From: Lagopus muta
Taxonomy: Eukaryota; Chordata; Aves; Galliformes; Phasianidae
Direction: 5' to 3'
Assembly (NCBI RefSeq): GCF_023343835.1
Contig: NC_064435.1
Span: 38,030,603-38,094,602 of the forward strand
DNA: 64,000 nucleotides
The position numbers were made by a program, and so were the translations under genes. Below the pieces are notes generated by a model. The model saw only the letters and a list, made by a program, of their open reading frames with translations. It was not told the origin of the DNA and ran no database searches. Of the stretch, positions 1 through 14,479 are shown in pieces (positions within the stretch are counted from its first letter, which is position 1; each line of letters begins with the position of its first letter).

Positions 1-2224
1 AAAAGAGCAGCCTTAAAACCAGTTAAAGAAAGAAAACGGGAACAACAACAACAACAAAAAGCCTTCTGGCTTCCGTCCCAGTATGCCATCAGCTCAGGAT
101 GCCTTGGGACAATTTGATAGCAGAGGCACCATTGGACCTGGAGTTCCCAGTGCACGGGGCTGAGCTGCCGTGCTCCCTACCCAGACTGAAGTTCAATAGC
201 CCAAGTGTTCGGCAGAGCAGGGAGGTGACTGCATTTGCCTTTGCAGGGCACCTGGGATAATAGGGTAATTCATAACTTAATAAATATTCTACTGCATATG
301 TGCCAGGCTACAAAGAGTGAAGTAGGCTGAATATTGGAAATGTAAATGTCCCTCTCTTTTTAAGTTACTCCCCCCAAAAGGGGCGGAAGGAAAGGCAGTT
401 TTATTTTCAAGCCATGCGTTGTTTTCAGCCACTTCAAAAATGGTGAAAGGCTTTTGATTCACGTGCCACCAGTGAAACTGGCCCCAGAGACAAGTACGGA
501 AAGCTGCACCTTAACAGGGGTATTAAAATAGCTGAGTGTAAATATGGCAGTTGATACACTGGGCAGACTGCCTTTTTTTTTTAGTGGCAGTTAGTAATAT
601 GTATCATGTAATACAGCAAGTTTAGAAAGACAGATACCATACACTTTGGCCAATAGTTTCATTAAAATGATTTGCAGACAACACGAAAGCCACACACAAA
701 GCATTCAAAGGAATATATCACAGCTCGGGTCCCCTGAGCTTCTCTTTGCATATAAAGTGACAGAACTTCTGCAGACTGCCAGACACCTACAGCTGTCATT
801 CCCTGTGTACCTCTGGGGAATTAAATGACTGCCATAAGTTGTTTTCTGACTTAAAAGGGAGAAAACGGATGTTCTTAAAACTCAGTTACTCAGTCCCCTC
901 AAAGGCTGACTTTTGGAGAAATCCATTTCTTCAATTGTTTTTGAAATTATTTTTTAGCTTTGTATATTTAATATTACGTTTTTTATTTTAAAAAGTTGTG
1001 TGTTGAATTGCAAACAGTGTTAGTAAAAGTGCCCTAATGGTTAAGATGAGCACAACCTGACAAAAATGATAAGGGCAGTGTGAAAGGGCCATTTGTGCTG
1101 GGGAACAAAGGGTGGCTGGAGGAGGCAACAAAACAAGCCAGAGACTAAAAAAAAAGGCTATTTCCTACAAGCTGCAGTCAGTGAGGTTCTCATTGAAACA
1201 TTATCTTATGATGGTGTTTGAATTTCTGCTTTGTATCCTAGAGGTGCCTGCTGAATAGACCAGCACGACCCCATATGACTGGATCTAAGAGAATTCAAGC
1301 AGTGTTTAAAACTGGGCAAGATCACAAACTTGGTTCAGACAGGTCACTGGCAACCATGGGCCACAGTAGTTTGGTTCAGCTGAAAGCAGCACAGCCTTCC
1401 CTTCACCCCCACACTCCAAAACCCTAGATCATCAGAACCAAAAAGTGACCAACTGGACTCATCCTGCCTATCAGTACCAAGCCCCAAGCTACCCCAGAGA
1501 TTTTTTTCTTTCTTTCCTTCATGACCACACTATGAGCTACTTAGTATGACAAGTTACTGTTATCCTTCAAGGAAATAACACAAATGGCTTAGCAACGTAT
1601 ACAAGCACACCAATAATAGCAGAGCCTTCACTGAAAAAGAAATTTCTTTTGTATACAGAAGAGAGTAAGAGTAAAGAGTTCAATTTCTATATCAAAGGTG
1701 TGTTGGTTTTTTTTCCAGGAAACAGAAGCAGTCCCTAGGCATTAGCATATACATTTGTGCCAGCCAGAACAAAGTGACTGGCTTTACCTCACACCAGGAA
1801 TATTTCATGAGAGTGTATTTGAAGCAGTTTTTCGTATGAACACATCAGGGACTCTCAAAAAGGAAATTTATCTGCTGCAAGTTTATGGAAAGGGGGGCAT
1901 TGATAGAATGAAGTACAGGCTGGGTGGTCTCAGAAATATCTTCGAACAGTCATAGTTATTGAAATATTATGTTGTAATATAAGTATTTTATACTTAAAAA
2001 CATGAGATCATAAGGCTCAAAAATCTGCAGGTATTGATATTTATTTTATGTTTTTCAGGGAGTATGGCTACAAAACTCAAAACCACCTTCTACATATAGG
2101 ACAGAGTTTAACTTTTGCTGCATAAAAGTCAAATATACTTGACCATAGCCCTCTGATGTCATGCTATCCGTTCCTCAGTTTTCAACATGTAGGTAATACC
2201 CTCATGTTGATCTGATTGTTACAG
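1..2224. other. No gene recognised
   Basis: AT-rich sequence without splice-consistent coding frames. Short open frames here match nothing I recognise. A small AAC repeat lies at about 43-58. Confidence 0.7.
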
Positions 2225-2500
2225 GCATATAGTAAGAGGACAAGGGAAAATGGTTTTAAAATACAAGATGGTACATTTAAATTAGATGTTATGAGGAAAT
2301 TCTTTACTCAGAGAGTGGTGAGGCACTGGCACAGGCCCACAGAGAAACTGTGGATGCCCCATCCCTGGAGGTGCCCAAGGCCAGGTTGGATGGGGCCCTG
2401 GGCAGTCTGATACGGTGGGATCTTGGCAGTTCTGCCCATGGCAGGGGGATGCAACAAGCTGGTCTTTAATGTTCCTTCCAACTCAAACCATTCTATGATG
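2225..2500 (+). mobile_element. CR1 LINE fragment (3' end)
   Basis: Contains the CR1 3' block around TGGATGCCCCATCCCTGGAGG and CAGGTTGGATGGGGC, ending in ATTCTATGATG. Truncated at the 5' end. Confidence 0.9.
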
Positions 2501-5500
2501 CTGCAGCAATGTGCACCCAAGTGTGGTTGCTCTTAAAACTATTCAAGCTACTGTTGCAGGGGAAAATATCCTCTTTTACTTTCTAGTATTTTTAATAGCA
2601 CATTTCCTGGGACACCAACAAAACAATATTTGTAATTATAATGTTTTACAGACCAGTATGAAATGTACAGCCTACATTTTCATTACAAGGCAATCGGGAA
2701 CTTCTGCTGTGTATTTAGGTCAAAGACACGTTTAATAGGCTTCCCTTTGGCTACCTTAAGTTCTCAACAGAACTGACTCTTCTATGGAAGAACATTAAAA
2801 ACTCTGCAGTTGTTCCTGCCCCCCAGTCACAAGCTCACAATGTCTAAGCAGTAGGCTGCAGCTGCCATTCTGCCACATTAGCCTTTTTGAGAAGTTAGCA
2901 AGCCCTTTGAAAACAAAACTTCTTGGTCTTTGAAGCCTCTTGGATCACTTTCATGTTACATTTTGGATCTGACCATCTGTTATGAACAATCACAATGTAA
3001 TGATTCCTTCAGTAGCTGCTAATTCCTGTTTCTAAAGCACAACTTCAACACCAAAGTATCCCGTTTTGTTCCAGATCCTAAGTTTTATGTTATTATTTTT
3101 GTTTCTGTCAGTTTTTGAATAATTTAACTTTGCTAATTCACACAGGGTCAGGCCACAATAGAAGATGAATTACTGAATTGACTTTTGTTTGCACTTACAG
3201 ATGGGAGGGCTGGGAAGGGCATCTCTTCACAAGTCCCACTGAACTCAGCCTGACACTGGAACATAACCTCAATAAAATTGTGAGATGCAACCAATCTGCT
3301 GATCTAACAGTCCTGAACCATCAACATGATGATTCCCCCTTGCTTTAAATCTCTTTGTTATCTACAGCAAGGATTTACTATTTTTTCCTAGTGCTTGCAA
3401 ACATTCATCATCTGAAGACCATCTGGCACAAGAATATTGTAGAAAGGAAACTAATCTTGAAGTGATGAGGAAAAAAAACTTTGGAGGAAAAAAAATAGCA
3501 TAAAAAACATGATGCACAATGCATTTGATATCAGGAGGCTAGCCCATCAGTCATAAGGCAGTGTGAGGTCAGAACCATTCCTTACATTATCCCTGCACCA
3601 TGACAGGGAGGCAGCACAAGAACCGTGAAACAATTCCCTCCTACTCTGTCTCGACACAGAATTAGATTAGATTAAACTGGTCTTTGAGAGAAAAACTGTA
3701 ATCCTTCATAACAGGATTCTAAAACAGAAGACATCACAAGCAAAATGTGTGTGCACTACATATATTGGTAAACATAATTACTACAAAAGCATCAATGTTT
3801 TCTTCCTCAAGGACAGACCTCAACCATGCAAATCCCCTGTCATTGGTATCTTTCCACACTCTGTAGGAGGCAGACACTAGGATGAAAGACAACTGCTACA
3901 GTTCTTTATTAGCACAAATGCATTGCAGGAGCTCGTACACACTGCTAATTCCTCAGTCCTCTGAGTACAGAACCTGTAGAAAAGCCAGTGAGGCAGGCAG
4001 CAAACCAACACTTGTGGTAGAAGCCACTTCCAGTTCAGTTAGAGCAGCTTGCTGAGGTCATGTCAGCATGAGGTGAATAGGTGCAGCTTTTCATGTCATG
4101 CTACAAACCATTGCAGTCTTCCTGCATGGTCTGTTTTTTTCATAGTCACAGATCATGACAAACAGTGCCAAACAGTAGAGTCTGAAGTAGCAGAAGAAGA
4201 ATTTGAAAGAACTGTGTTGCTTGGAATATTGTTCTTATGCTTGATTAACCTTTCTGCACATGAAGTCTTCTCCAGTGATTTCTAAAACGAAAACTGGATG
4301 CAGAATCAGCAGTTTTGTTTGTGTCCACTAGATCTGCTTTTACTGAAATGGAGCTAGGTTTTTTTTTGTACAGGAACTGCATGACTCCATGCCTCGAGGT
4401 AGCAAGGCCTGGATAACAACAGATGGCATGGCAGGAATGCAAGTGTCAATAGTGCGTGTGAACCGAATACCCAAATCTGGCTGTTCTGAGAGGTTGTTTG
4501 TCCAAAACTGATAACACTAAGGGGAATCTGACAATAACAAAGTTTACTTAAGACAATGATCATCCAGATTAAACAGTAACCAAGGGATTAGTGAGAAAAT
4601 AAGTTAACTTGAAAGGAGGTATCTTCCCCATTGCACACTGCAAGTCATTGCCAACACACCCCAGTTTGGGGATATGAGCGAGGGGTCAGCCAGCATGAAG
4701 CCACAGCCAGACCCATCTTTTAACCAGCACTTGGGCTGGCTGCACAGGTATGCGTGCCTGAGTCTCCAGCTAGCACTTAGAAACTTGTTGCTATCTTGTT
4801 TTCATCCTGAGTGTTCAAAGATATGTTGCGCTGATGTACCACCTATTCAGCTTTACCAGAAATGCTAAGTATATTAGCTGTTAAGCACTTCTAGTGCTAT
4901 AATTTGTATCCAAAGAATAAGACAACCCAGGTTGACAGAGAAGCTTTAGGGAAATCAGGTCAACGATTCTGGAAGCCAACTACAATCTTTATCAGTAGTA
5001 AAGTACTTATCTGCAAGGTAAGAGCTAGCGATAGTTACCTCACACTGCACATTTGAAAATCCCATTATCATCACTGTTTGTGGCAACATTTATCACCTGA
5101 AAAGGACTCCATCAAGCACAATTGCTCTTTTTTCCAAGTCACGGATCTAGTTCATATTCTCCTCAAATAAGAAATTAAAGAGTGCCCAATACCGGCTACA
5201 TTGTTATGGCAAGCTCTATACCAGAAGTGACCCAAAAATTTAAAAGGGATAGGCTAGGTATGATGTAGAATTTCAGCTTTGGGCTAGTGTTGAAGCATGT
5301 AACTACCTACCTCACACATCAGTCTTTAGAAAGAGAGGTTGTTTTCAGTTCTGGCAGGTTTTCTGGAAGAGTTTCAATAGCTGAGGCAGCTGTGGGCACT
5401 GCAAACATAGATATTCAGTCCACAGGGGGATATTAACAGGATCTACCTAACAGCCAAGGAAAGAACCCATCGACTTCTCAGATAAGATACAATTAAGTAA

Positions 5501-5974
5501 CTTCAAGTCAAGACACGAGGATCTACAAATATTTGCGAGTAAAACCAAGCAGATGCTGAAGGCTTTCCTAAAACCCTTGAAAAATGCTTTCACTGGATTG
5601 CTGCACTACCTACTGATGATTTCCTGGGAAGCCTCAAGTACAATCCTGTTTCACAGGTATTTTATGATCAGAAGTTCAAACAAAATCTCCAAGAGTTTGT
5701 TCAGTTTTCAAAGAACTTGGAGAAGGAAGTCAGTCCAACATGCTGTGATGGGATAGTAAAATGTATGCATATCTAGATATTAGAATTGATTTGATGTTAG
5801 AAATGACCTCATAGAAGAGTTAGCTTTTGGTATTGACTTTGTTCTAAATTGGTAGTACAGCCTCTTCTAAAAATAGTCTAGGTGAGAATGAAAAACTTCC
5901 TAGCCCCATGAGCTGGAAGATGGACTAGAGAAAAGAGAAAACAGATCATGCATACAGTAACATGCAACATGAAG
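2501..5974. other. No gene recognised
   Basis: Unique-looking AT-rich sequence between two CR1 copies. Several open frames of 60-80 codons occur but have no recognisable domain. Confidence 0.7.
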
Positions 5975-6458
5975 TGTTGATATGAGATGCTGGAGCAGAT
6001 CCAGAGGAGGGCCACGAAGATGATCAGAAGGCTGTAGCACCTCCCCTCTGAGGACAGGCTGAGAAAGTTGGGGCTCTTCAATCTAGAGGAGGCTCCAGGA
6101 GGACCTCATAGAGACTTTCCAGCACCTGAAGGAGGCCTACAGGAAAGCTGGGGAGTGTCTTTTTATAAGGGTATGTAGCAACAGAATAAGGGGAAATGGT
6201 TTTAAACTGGAAGAGGGTAGGTTTAGACTAGATACTAATTCTTTACTATGAGGGTGGTGAGACACTGGAACAGGTTGCCCAGTGAGGTTGTGGATGCCCC
6301 CTCCCTGGAAACATTCAAGGCCAGCCTGGAGGGGACTTTGTGCAACCTGGACTAGAGGGAGGTGTCCCTGCCTTTAGCAGGGAGTTGGAACTAGATGATC
6401 TCAAAGGCCCCTTCCTACCAAAACCATTCTATGATTCTCTATGATTTTATGATTTTGA
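5975..6458 (+). mobile_element. CR1 LINE fragment (3' end)
   Basis: Starts GGAGCAGATCCAGAGGAGGG, continues through GGTTGCCCAGTGAGGTTGTG and ends with ATTCTATGATTCTCTATGAT. A longer copy, about 480 bp. Confidence 0.93.
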
Positions 6459-8389
6459 AAGTAAACAGGAATATATTTTGCCAATGTGTTTATCATCATT
6501 GGAAGTAAAGACTACAGGCTTAGGCGGGTGTAATCCAGGCCCTGCTTCCAGTGAGCTGCCAGCATCATATCATCACTATGAAATACAACAAAGGAAATTT
6601 AAGGAAGCTACTGTGCACACTGTCAAAAAGGGCATGAAATTAGAATAAATGTAACCCAAAGGAGCAGCAGAATTAGCAAGCCAATCTGCAGAACCTGCAG
6701 AGTAAGTCTGTCTTCTGAACCACCCAAAAGTGCAGTCAGACTTCAGAGATCAGCACTCACCAAAAGGCAGCACAAACCTTTGCTTCAAGAGCAGTCACTG
6801 TAGTCCTTCAGAGGGTGCTGAGAGCCAGCATGTGCTGCTTGTTCAGTCATGTAGGTGGACGTACACTTGACCTATGACCACCCTGGCTCTCGCTGGGACA
6901 TACAGGGGGTCTCCTGAAAGATTCTTTCTGTCACATGAGCAAAGGAAGACAGAAGATCAGCTGATGTCTAGACTGAAGGGATTTACATTTGTAGAATACT
7001 GGGACATCTTTTTTTTGGATAAAAGTCTATGATTTAAACCCAGTCACCTGGAAAATCTTCCCAGGCAAAACCTGGCAAGATTAAATTCAATGGCAACAAT
7101 CAGCTAAAAAAATGGGATGATCTATTCATCACAAATTAGAGATGTTCAAGCTAAAATGAAGCAGAGGACCATACATGATGGCAAGAAACCTACTCCCAAC
7201 ACATACATAGTTAATTAACAGGAGTAACTGAATTATTAATTTGGAAGCATAACTTGAATTTAATGGGCTTTACTATAAGAGAAATAGGCATAGTACAACA
7301 TGTGAATTAGGAGCTAAGAACTGCAGAATATTCAGAAAGTAAGCGAAAAGTTATTTTGATAATGGATATTTATTTACCTGTGTGAAGAGCAGGAAGGAGT
7401 AATTTTTATTCTTTTCTTAAATAATGTATTTCAGAGAAAGCAGAAACTTTATATAAATTGCTGTTCTATGTGTTTTTTTGGGTGTGTGTGTGTGTGTTGT
7501 GTTTTCTTTTTTGGAGAGAAACAGCAAATGTCACAAAGTTCTAACAATAACTAAGGAAAGCCTTAAACATAGGAACTAAAGGAAGACGTTTTTTAAATCA
7601 GCAGCTCCAGATAGCTCGCATCCAAGAGTTTTAAGAGCTGGCAAAGGACACTTGTGTGCTGTTAATGTGGATTTTCCATAAGCTTTGAGAAATCTGGGGA
7701 AGCTCAAGAAAAAAAGTCTAACAGAAAGCTGAGGTTGTGCCAATACATATGTGTATATATATATGTAAAAGCATAAGAAAGGAATGAAATCAGTACCTTG
7801 CAGTACTCCCAGGGGAAAAACAAAACTAAACTAAACTAAATAAAAGGAATCCTTGGTATAGAAACAAAAAGAAATGACAAAGTTTTATTTAAATTGTACA
7901 GCTCAAATTAAATTAAAAATTGACTGTATTGCTCATGTGATTAGAGCATATGTCTGGTAGGCAACAGGAACAGCATTGGTATAACTTATGTCTACATGGA
8001 TTTATTCAGTACAACAGCAAAAAAAGTGGCATAATTTTACATAGATAGCATGTTGCAAGTAAATAAAAACCAAGGTTACAGGTCTGTGTCGTCAGTGAGG
8101 AATTGGTCAGATGTCTTTCTAATTGAATCCCACTAGAATTAGTTCTTGGCTCTAAGCTATTTAATATTTTATCAGTTTATCAGGAAATAAAGTTCAGTAC
8201 TAACATTCATCAAAGCTACAATTAAACAGCATAGCAAGACAGCTGATTGAGAACCATTTGAACTACTGGAAAATTAAGTGTTTCAGCACGGTCAGTGTGT
8301 GGTTATGCACTTAATGACAAATATAGAACGCTTGTAGGATGGAAAACTTCCTCAGAAAATTGGAATAGCTGAATTGGAATAGTGGAGTC
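6459..8389. other. No gene recognised
   Basis: AT-rich intergenic sequence with a TG repeat at 7482 and an AAACT repeat near 7822-7840. Confidence 0.7.
7482..7497 (+). repeat. (TG)n microsatellite
   Basis: About eight TG units. Confidence 0.85.
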
Positions 8390-8700
8390 TTTCATAGAAT
8401 GGCCTGGGTTGAAAAGGACCACAATGATCATTGAGTTTCAACCCTCCTGCTATGTGCAGGGTCACCAACCACCGCTCCACGGAAGAGGCATCCACAACCT
8501 CCTTGGGCAACCTGTTCCAGCGTCTCACCACCCTCTGGGTGAAAAACTTCCTCCTTGTATCTAACCTCAATCTCTTGTCTTAGTTTAAAATCATTTCCCC
8601 TTATCCTATCACTATCCAGCCTCATAAACAGCCATACCCCCTTCCTAAGTTCACAAAGAACAGAGAAGACAGAAACCTTTTGAGGATCCTCTTGTAATCC
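8390..8700 (-). mobile_element. CR1 LINE fragment (3' end)
   Basis: Reverse-oriented. Begins TCATAGAATGGCCTGGGTTG and includes GGCATCCACAACCTCCTTGG. Open frames on both strands here are CR1 remnants, not genes. Confidence 0.9.
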
Positions 8701-9299
8701 ATCAAGGGCTAAAGTGAAATTAAAAATCATAACTAATTTCTTGTTTCTAATATTATCTTTATGCATAATTGAGCTCAAAATTATTAATGTAGTTGTTGAA
8801 GGAATTGGGAAACAAACAACCAGAAACAAAAGCTGCTTTTGCTGCAGAGAAGAAGAGAAACTGGACTGCTATCAAATCAGATTTTTGAATTAGGGATCTC
8901 ACTTGGCAAAGGACACAGCAACCCTCTAGGGAGCTGTAACAGGACAATGGCTTCTGTACTCATTACTCATATTTATTGAAAGTGCTTTATCAGAATGGAG
9001 CATCGAGTTGAAAACTGATACATTAGTGAGAGACTATGAAGCACAACTACAGGTGCTGTGACTGCACAACAAGCCCACAACTGAGCATCACAATGCGATA
9101 TTGGCATACAAAAGTTATCTAAATCACATGACTCAGACCACGTGAAGACCCGTGAAATATTTGATCAGGGAAAACAGATACACAGAAGGGCAGGGTGCCA
9201 GGTGAAACTAAGTTCGGGTCAAGGTGCCAAGCTTTCTTCAACAACCACAATGATTACAGAAGAGCATGACCAGCTGTGCGGGCAGCAGCAGCAAAACGC
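8701..9299. other. RPS20 upstream flank, no gene recognised
   Basis: The sequence shifts from AT-rich to CpG-rich toward the RPS20 promoter. No divergent coding exon is seen. Confidence 0.65.
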
Positions 9300-9630
9300 T
9301 CGCTTTGTTGGCTGCTATCTGCGGCCATAACGAGCGCTCTCGAGAGAAGGCAGCGCAGAACGCGGAGACTCCAATAAACAAAACGAATCCAAGTCCCTAA
9401 GCTCAGGAACGAACGGAACCAGCGTTCTTCCTTCACTATGCTCCAGATTCCCGCATCGCAACTCCGGCAGCACTACCAAACAGACTCCAGGACGGGCTAT
9501 GAATGCTCCCTCACCCACCCCACCGGCCATGGAGCGCGGCAGAACCGCACGCCCACAGCCGCCATTTCCGGGCGCCGGCCCCGAGGTGAAAGGTCCCGCG
9601 GCGCCCGGATGGAGGCGGTGCCGCCTGCCT

Positions 9631-9638
9631 TATATAAG
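9631..9638 (+). promoter_or_regulatory. RPS20: TATA box of RPS20
   Basis: TATATAAG lies 26 bp upstream of a pyrimidine run (CCTTCCTCTC at 9657-9666). That run fits a 5'TOP transcription start, the element that couples ribosomal-protein mRNA translation to growth signalling. Confidence 0.8.
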
Positions 9639-9656
9639 CCGCCGGCCGCCGCAGCG

Positions 9657-9666
9657 CCTTCCTCTC
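9657..9666 (+). promoter_or_regulatory. RPS20: Probable 5'TOP transcription start tract
   Basis: A C followed by an unbroken pyrimidine run at the correct distance from the TATA box. The exact cap site is inferred from family knowledge, not observed. Confidence 0.6.
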
Positions 9667-9755
9667 GCCGCCTCCTCCTGGCTCACCGCTGTTCGCTGGG
9701 CCCCGCGTCGCGCCCCGCCCGGGAATAAGTCGGCCAGGAAGGCCCCGCTGCCGCC

Positions 9756-12488
<2,733 letters not shown>

Positions 12489-12507
12489 ATCATAGTTATC
12501 TACTTCA

Positions 12508-12513
12508 AATAAA
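12508..12513 (+). terminator. RPS20: RPS20 polyadenylation signal
   Basis: AATAAA 20 bases after the stop codon, followed by a T-rich stretch. The very short 3'UTR suits a ribosomal-protein mRNA. Confidence 0.9.
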
Positions 12514-12530
12514 GCTGGCTTACAAATTTT

Positions 12531-13789
12531 CATTGCTCTCTGTTTCTGTATTTGTGTCATGAGTCTGTGGTATTTCTCTGATTTACCTGAATAAGGACAT
12601 AACCAAAATACTATCTGGGAAGATCACATTTTCCTGATGTTATTTTTCAGGAAGAACACATGAATTGTAAATGAGAAGGTGGAACTTGGGCATCATAGTT
12701 TGGTTAGAGATTGGTGACTGTATGGACATTTTGCACATGAATCCTTTATGGAAAAATCTAACTCGGGGCTATCTGAGTTAATAAGGTTACTATTAGTTCT
12801 CATGCATTTAAGTTGATACTGTTCTGGCTTCTCCATGCATTGAGTTAACTTCAGTTAAAAAAGCAGAAACAAGGGCGTATGTTTGTGTGGAGTCTGATAT
12901 TTCATTGCCTTCACCAAGAAATAAACTGGGGTGAAATCTTGAGCCACCTTTAAAAAGGGATTTAGGAGTCCCTCATCTGCACACTCATCCCAGTGACATT
13001 AAATCAAGTTTTAGAAGGACCTATCTTTGGGAAAGTCCATACTAGCAAGAGGAAAACCTTTCCTGTGAGGATGCAAGGAGCACTGAAAGAAGCAGCCCAC
13101 AGAGGTGGTGGAGACTCCCCTGGGGGTATTCAAGACCTGCCTGGATGCTTTCTGTGTGGGCTGCTGTAGGGAGCTGCTTTAGCAGGGGTTGGACTTGATG
13201 ACTTATATAGATGTCCCTCCCAGCTGCTATGATTCTGTGATGAGCCACTCTAGATTCATCTTAACAGTCTGGAGAGATGTAGGAGAGATGAGAAACCTTG
13301 TTGCATTTGTGGATGGCTACACATCTGCTTCTGCTGAGAAGCTGGTAGGAATAGCTGTGCTCTCAACAAAGTAGCGAAAGAAAAGGTATTTAAAGATAAG
13401 CTTCTGGTAAGATGTGAACAATGAGCTTCCTGGCATGTTTTTAGTGTTTTAGAATCAGGTGCATGTTGTTAGAGTGCATTGAGAAGCACAGCAAGGACTG
13501 TGATGGCACTGGTCAGAGCAGAGGGGGTGAGCTGGGGCAGACAACAGCAGGGGTGTACGTGAGGCTGGTTGGCCTTTGCATGTCATCAGCTGTTCGCTCT
13601 CACCCATCCACCTTCCTGCTCAGCCCAGTGCCTTTCTGACCCAGGGCTCTCCGAGGGAGTTAGAGGGCTGTGACTCTCCTTTGCCTTCCTGATTGCTTTT
13701 CTAATGCCTCACAAGCATACCTCGTGGTATTAAACAGTTAAACAGCAGCCACAGTAACTTTGTATAACTTTTGATAGAAATATTTACAT
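12531..13789. other. Spacer between RPS20 and the KIF20-like promoter
   Basis: About 1.3 kb holding one degenerate CR1-like fragment and otherwise nothing recognised. Confidence 0.7.
13035..13245 (+). mobile_element. Degenerate CR1-like fragment
   Basis: Contains AGGTGGTGGAGACTCCCC, GGGTTGGACTTGATGAC and an ATGATTCTGTGATGA end. More diverged than the other copies. Confidence 0.75.
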
Positions 13790-14006
13790 AGCCGTACTCT
13801 CCCCCAGCCCTGCCTCCGGCAGCCCGCCCTTCTGTCGCTCAGCCCGCAGCTCTCCCCTCGTCCCGATAAAGCCCGCCACATCCCGCCCAACAGCGGCCCC
13901 TCCGACGGCGGCAGCGCGGATGCAAGTCTTACGCTGTGCGACAGCTCCCCCTGCCGGCCGGAGGGAGCGACGCCGAGCAGCGTCCGCCCAGCCCCCTTCC
14001 CGTCGG

Positions 14007-14011
14007 CCAAT
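14007..14011 (+). promoter_or_regulatory. CCAAT box
   Basis: GGCCAATCAG, a full NF-Y-type core, lies inside the CpG island about 400 bp before the start codon. NF-Y sites are common in mitotic kinesin promoters. That this one acts here is inference. Confidence 0.55.
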
Positions 14012-14074
14012 CAGCGCCCGCTTTCCCCCCGCCCAAAATGCTCCCTGCGCCGCCCGTGCGGGGTGTCCGGCAGG

Positions 14075-14082
14075 TTCCCGCG
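14075..14082 (+). promoter_or_regulatory. E2F-like site
   Basis: TTCCCGCG fits most of the E2F consensus TTTSSCGC. Its position 64 bp downstream of the CCAAT box fits a cell-cycle-controlled promoter, but a single short match is weak evidence. Confidence 0.35.
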
Positions 14083-14404
14083 CGGCGAGGTAGCGGCGGT
14101 TGGAGGCTGCTGGGCGCTGCTGGGCAGGGCTCGGTGCGGGCGGGGCGGTACGGAGGTGGGCACGGGCTGTGCCGGTGGGTGAGGGCGATGCCCAGCTGGA
14201 GCAGTTAGCGTGCTCCCACTGGGAGGTTTCTAAACGCAGCCCAAGTGCCGCTTGTTTCTTAAGCTTCTGTCGCGCTTACTTTGAGGATCTTATTTTCTTA
14301 CGAAGCGGCTGCCGTGCTCTTTGTTTTTGTTTCTGTGTGCTTTCACTTGCTCCGTGAGAGAACGGTGTGCTTTTTTTGTCTTGCGAGTGCCTTCGCGCAG
14401 AGCA

Positions 14405-14479
14405 ATGGATGATGAGGGAAAAAACCGCGCCTCTGCGGAGCTATCCGACGCGTCGGAGTCGGATTCCTTCCTGGACCTG
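14405..14479 (+). CDS. KIF20-like exon 1
   Basis: ATG in a good context (G at -3 and +4). It encodes an acidic 25-residue N-terminus ending SFLDL. The donor GTGGGT at 14480 was chosen over GTAAAT at 14484 because only the first gives phase 0 for exon 2. Confidence 0.75.

Larger units (their letters stand above)
13790..14470. promoter_or_regulatory. CpG island / promoter of the KIF20-like gene
   Basis: A compact GC- and CpG-rich block between AT-rich flanks, ending in the first coding exon. No TATA box is evident, which suits a cell-cycle or housekeeping promoter. The start site cannot be placed from sequence. Confidence 0.8.

Noticed and set aside
8352-8829. Overlapping open frames on both strands
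   Set aside because: Most of the stretch is a CR1 LINE 3' remnant plus AT-rich flank. The repeated RVVRxWNRLP-like peptide recurs in the other CR1 copies.
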